Assembly (NCBI RefSeq): GCF_008364845.1
Contig: NZ_VTTP01000013.1
Location: forward strand, 47,361-111,360
Reading direction: 5' to 3'
DNA: 64,000 bases
Source: Actinotalea subterranea
GTDB taxonomy: Bacteria > Actinomycetota > Actinomycetes > Actinomycetales > Cellulomonadaceae
Shown here: positions 61,924-64,000 of the stretch, in pieces
How the letters are laid out: every line of letters begins with the position of its first letter
Position numbering within the stretch: position 1 is the first letter of the stretch
Program-made: the position numbers and the translations under genes
The notes under the pieces: generated by a model
The model's input: the letters and a program-made list of their open reading frames with translations, nothing else
Database searches by the model: none
Told to the model about the DNA's origin: nothing

Positions 61924-61978
61924 GGACCTTCGGCCTCGCGGCTCGGTACCGGGCCCGGTATGCCTGGTGACCTAGGTC
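61924..61978 (+). promoter_or_regulatory. DosR-type box and promoter of the PAS-GGDEF gene
   Basis: GGACCTTCGGCC (61924-61935) has its centre 41.5 bp before the start predicted from the -10 TATGCC (61959-61964). A second palindrome GACCTAGGTC (61969-61978) lies just before the ribosome binding site, at the predicted transcription start. Confidence 0.55.
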
Positions 61979-61989
61979 CGGAGGTCGGG

Positions 61990-63582
61990 ATGCCGTCCAT
62001 CCTCGAGCTCGTCAGCGTGGTGAGCGCGGCCGTCGCCGCGGTGACCGGCGTGCTCGTGCTGCGCCGGCACGGGACGTCACCCTTGTCCGCGCCCCTGACC
62101 CTCGTGATGTTCGGCGTCGCGGAGTGGGGCTTCGCGGAGTCCGTCGCCTCGCTCGCCGCGGACGAGCAGGTCAAGATCGCCTTCGAGTACGCGTCGATGC
62201 CGGGCGTCGCGGCGGTCGTCGCCGGTGCGGTGTGGCACGCGACAGTGCTCTCGGGCCGAGGGGAACGTCCGAGCCGCGCGACCCTCCGCTGGCTCGCGGT
62301 CGAACCGACGCTGCTCGTGCTCGTGGTCGTCACGGACCCGTGGCACCGGCTCCTCTTCGCGGCGATCGGCTACACCCCGGACGGGACGTTCCGGATCACC
62401 TTCGGCCCGCTGTTCTGGGTCCACGCGGCCTACAGCTACGGCGCGCTGGCCGTCGTCGTGTGGCTCCTGGCGGGTGGCGTCGCGCGGACGGTGCGTGGCC
62501 AGCGACGGCTCCTCGCCCTCGCCCTCGGGGGCGTGCTCGTGCCGCTCGTCGCGAGCGTCGAGTCCGTGGTGCGTCCGCCGAGCCAGGGAGCGCTCGACCT
62601 GGCGCCGGCGGGCTTCCTCGTCACCGCAGGCGTCTGGCTCTGGGTCGAGCGGTTCTCCGGCGACCTGCGGGCCGTCCCGCTCACGACCAGGCACGTCCTG
62701 TTCGCGCTGACGGACGCGGTGGTGGTGCTCGATGCCGCCGGCCGGGTGGTGGACGCGAACCGGGCGGGCACCGCTCACCTTCTGCGCTACCGACCGGAGC
62801 TGGCGGGTGACGTCATCGGCCGGCCGTGGACCGACCTGGTGGCGCCGCGCATCGTGGAGACGCTGGCCGGCGCGGAGCACCGGTTCATCACCGGCTCGGA
62901 CGGTCAGACGCTCGACGTGCGGGTGAGCAGGGTGGTGACCGCTGCCGGCCGGCTCCAGGGCGAGGTCGTCGTCATCCGCGACGTGACCGAAGTCGAGCGG
63001 ATGCGCGCAGAGCTGTCGGAGCAGGCGTTGCGCGACGTGCTGACGGGCCTGTTCAACCGGCGCCACCTCGAGCGGGTGCTCCCCGAGGCCGTGCAGGCGG
63101 CGCTTGCTGACGACCGCCCCCTGTCGGTCCTCATGGTCGACGTCGACCGCTTCAAGGAGGTCAACGACCGGTGCGGACACGCGGCGGGCGACCGCGTGCT
63201 CGTCGAGGTGGCACGGGTCCTCCAGACGGGGGTACGCCCGCAGGACGTCGTCGCCCGGACGGGCGGTGACGAGTTCGTGATGCTCCTGCCTGGCGTGACC
63301 GGGCCCGACGCCGCGCAGCGCGCGGAAGACCTGCGCACCCGGTGCGTGGGCGTCACGCTCCCGGGCGGGTCGCCCGACGGCCACGTCACGGTGAGCGTCG
63401 GGGTCGCACAGCTTGCTGCACGCGGCTCGGTGGGGAAGCTGCTCGACGACGCGGACGCCGCGCTCTACGACGCGAAGGCCGCCGGACGGGACATGGTCGC
63501 GCTCGCCGCGGCACCCGCGTGCCATCACGAGGGCGTTCCGGAGCGGCCGCGCGCCCAGGACCCTGACGACGACCTCCGCTGA
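61990..63582 (+). CDS. Diguanylate cyclase with N-terminal 7TM sensor and PAS domain
   Basis: A 530-residue protein. Seven membrane segments (about residues 3-225) match the 7TM histidine-kinase N-terminal sensor type; a PAS domain follows (VLFALTDAVVVLDAAGRVVDANRAG), then GGDEF. The active site is RTGGDEFVML (residues 425-429) with an intact I-site RPQD five residues before it, so c-di-GMP synthesis with product inhibition is expected. GGAGG stands before the ATG at 61990; an earlier GTG at 61888 lies upstream of the promoter. The DosR-type box suggests oxygen or redox control. Confidence 0.9.
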   Translation: MPSILELVSVVSAAVAAVTGVLVLRRHGTSPLSAPLTLVMFGVAEWGFAESVASLAADEQVKIAFEYASMPGVAAVVAGAVWHATVLSGRGERPSRATLRWLAVEPTLLVLVVVTDPWHRLLFAAIGYTPDGTFRITFGPLFWVHAAYSYGALAVVVWLLAGGVARTVRGQRRLLALALGGVLVPLVASVESVVRPPSQGALDLAPAGFLVTAGVWLWVERFSGDLRAVPLTTRHVLFALTDAVVVLDAAGRVVDANRAGTAHLLRYRPELAGDVIGRPWTDLVAPRIVETLAGAEHRFITGSDGQTLDVRVSRVVTAAGRLQGEVVVIRDVTEVERMRAELSEQALRDVLTGLFNRRHLERVLPEAVQAALADDRPLSVLMVDVDRFKEVNDRCGHAAGDRVLVEVARVLQTGVRPQDVVARTGGDEFVMLLPGVTGPDAAQRAEDLRTRCVGVTLPGGSPDGHVTVSVGVAQLAARGSVGKLLDDADAALYDAKAAGRDMVALAAAPACHHEGVPERPRAQDPDDDLR

Positions 63583-63693
63583 GCCGGCCAGCGGGCTGGG
63601 GAAGCTGCTGCGAGAGCGCCGGCCAGAGCGGGCACACGGCGCAGTCCCCAGGCGGCCGGCACCCGTGGGCGCGCCGCGCGACGAGCCTGGCAC

Positions 63694-63710
63694 GGGGGCC
63701 AACGGCCCCC
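63694..63710 (+). terminator. Hairpin terminator before the rRNA promoters
   Basis: GGGGGCC (63694-63700) and GGCCCCC (63704-63710) pair perfectly over a 3-base loop, directly before the first rRNA promoter, insulating it from the upstream gene. Confidence 0.6.
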
Positions 63711-63713
63711 GAC

Positions 63714-63742
63714 TTGCACCGGTGCCCGGCGCCACGTAGTGT
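63714..63742 (+). promoter_or_regulatory. rRNA promoter P1: TTGCAC-N17-TAGTGT
   Basis: -35 TTGCAC (63714-63719), an exact 17-bp spacer and -10 TAGTGT (63737-63742) give a sigma-70-type housekeeping promoter facing the rRNA operon. Confidence 0.7.
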
Positions 63743-63889
63743 TGTCTCTCGGCCCGCAAGGGAGGAACGGACAGCGAGGAACACCTCGCAGGCCGGTCCC
63801 CGGGGCCCAAACACTCCGACTTGAACGGGTTCGACGCTTCGGCGTCGGGAACGGTCGCGCCGGGATGTGGGGAGCGGCAGAAGCGGAGT

Positions 63890-63918
63890 TTGACTCCGCG
63901 AAGCGGTTCCGCTAAGTT
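63890..63918 (+). promoter_or_regulatory. rRNA promoter P2: TTGACT-N17-TAAGTT
   Basis: -35 TTGACT (63890-63895), 17-bp spacer and -10 TAAGTT (63913-63918) form the best consensus promoter in the window, as expected for rRNA P2. Confidence 0.8.
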
Positions 63919-63973
63919 TGAGCGGTTGCCTCCGGACGGGTTGTGATGGCCTGGATGGATGAGCGTCTGTTCC

Positions 63974-63985
63974 TTGAGAACTCAA
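63974..63985 (+). other. rRNA leader element TTGAGAACTCAA
   Basis: A perfect inverted repeat TTGAG-AA-CTCAA in a context (CCTTGAGAACTCAACAG) conserved before actinobacterial 16S genes; it is part of the leader used for antitermination or RNase III processing. Confidence 0.75.
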
Positions 63986-64000
63986 CAGCGTGCCAAAAGT

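Larger units (their letters stand above)
63583..64000 (+). other. Ribosomal RNA operon promoter region and leader (16S rRNA lies beyond the window)
   Basis: These 418 bp hold no protein gene. They contain a hairpin that may end the PAS-GGDEF transcript, two tandem consensus promoters, and a leader with the conserved TTGAGAACTCAA element near the end. The 16S gene itself has not begun by base 64000. Confidence 0.85.

Noticed and set aside
61890..61989. c-di-GMP riboswitch upstream of the PAS-GGDEF gene
   Set aside because: None of the conserved GEMM core segments is present; the region is explained by promoter elements.
63583..64000. Start of the 16S rRNA gene inside the window
   Set aside because: Only promoters and leader are visible; no 16S 5' sequence is reached.

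Overview
The window is chromosomal DNA of a very GC-rich actinobacterium. Three things point there: the strong G/C third-position bias, the frequent GTG starts and TAnnnT leaderless promoters, and a ribosomal RNA leader at the right end whose TTGAGAACTCAA hairpin is typical of Micrococcales. A Cellulomonas-like organism is my inference. There is no phage, insertion sequence, CRISPR array or tRNA; about 57 genes fill the 64 kb tightly.

Layout. 1-4.9 kb: a sugar ABC importer (binding protein cut by the window edge, two permeases), an esterase and a PucR-type regulator. 4.9-11.1 kb: two GT4 glycosyltransferases, an EamA permease, an alpha/beta hydrolase, and a TetR regulator with an SGNH hydrolase. 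11.2-16.7 kb: a minus-strand operon of LacI regulator, binding protein, two permeases and a clan GH-J-like glycosidase, probably for fructoside or other oligosaccharide use. 16.8-22.4 kb: two SDR/TetR pairs with visible operators, a WYL regulator, small conserved proteins and the remnant of a MocR-type regulator. 22.5-33.8 kb: a MATE exporter, an operon of patatin, ATP-dependent DNA ligase and hydrolase, DoxX, methylglyoxal synthase, a PNT-family dehydrogenase, a TPR-GGDEF protein and a zinc alcohol dehydrogenase. 34-40.4 kb: TetR with a membrane protein (DUF5692-like), then a GntR regulator with prpD-prpB-prpC (methylcitrate cycle). 40.4-48.6 kb: a GGDEF-EAL protein and a non-phosphorylative sugar-acid cluster (dehydrogenase, lactonase, IclR, dehydratase, aldolase). 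48.6-63.6 kb: a chemotaxis receptor, redox enzymes, TrpB2, a damaged hydrogenase locus, an RDD protein, a luciferase-like monooxygenase with its FMN reductase, and a PAS-GGDEF protein. 63.6-64 kb: two tandem rRNA promoters and the start of the rRNA leader; 16S rRNA itself lies beyond the edge.

The most interesting layer is regulatory. Seven genes (DoxX, zinc ADH, chemotaxis receptor, FadH-like reductase, hydrogenase subunit hyhB, hypF, PAS-GGDEF) each carry a box of the GGAC-N4-GTCC/GGCC type, centred 41-46 bp before a predicted transcription start. This looks like a regulon of a DosR/DevR-type hypoxia response regulator, but no such regulator is encoded here. Two of those genes are the remains of a [NiFe]-hydrogenase locus. 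hyhB is out of frame because of a third copy of an 8-bp repeat; loss of one copy would restore it exactly. hypF is cut off at the start of its YrdC domain where it runs into hyhB. The locus is therefore either decaying or partly phase-switchable.

Other points: two identical-architecture operators in front of TetR-DUF5692, a five-half-site operator cluster between a TetR and an SDR gene, and a hairpin whose arms are the two stop codons of convergent genes. Starts were chosen from ribosome binding sites, overlaps, or -10 boxes six to eight bases upstream (leaderless). No searches were run; family names come from motifs read in the translations.
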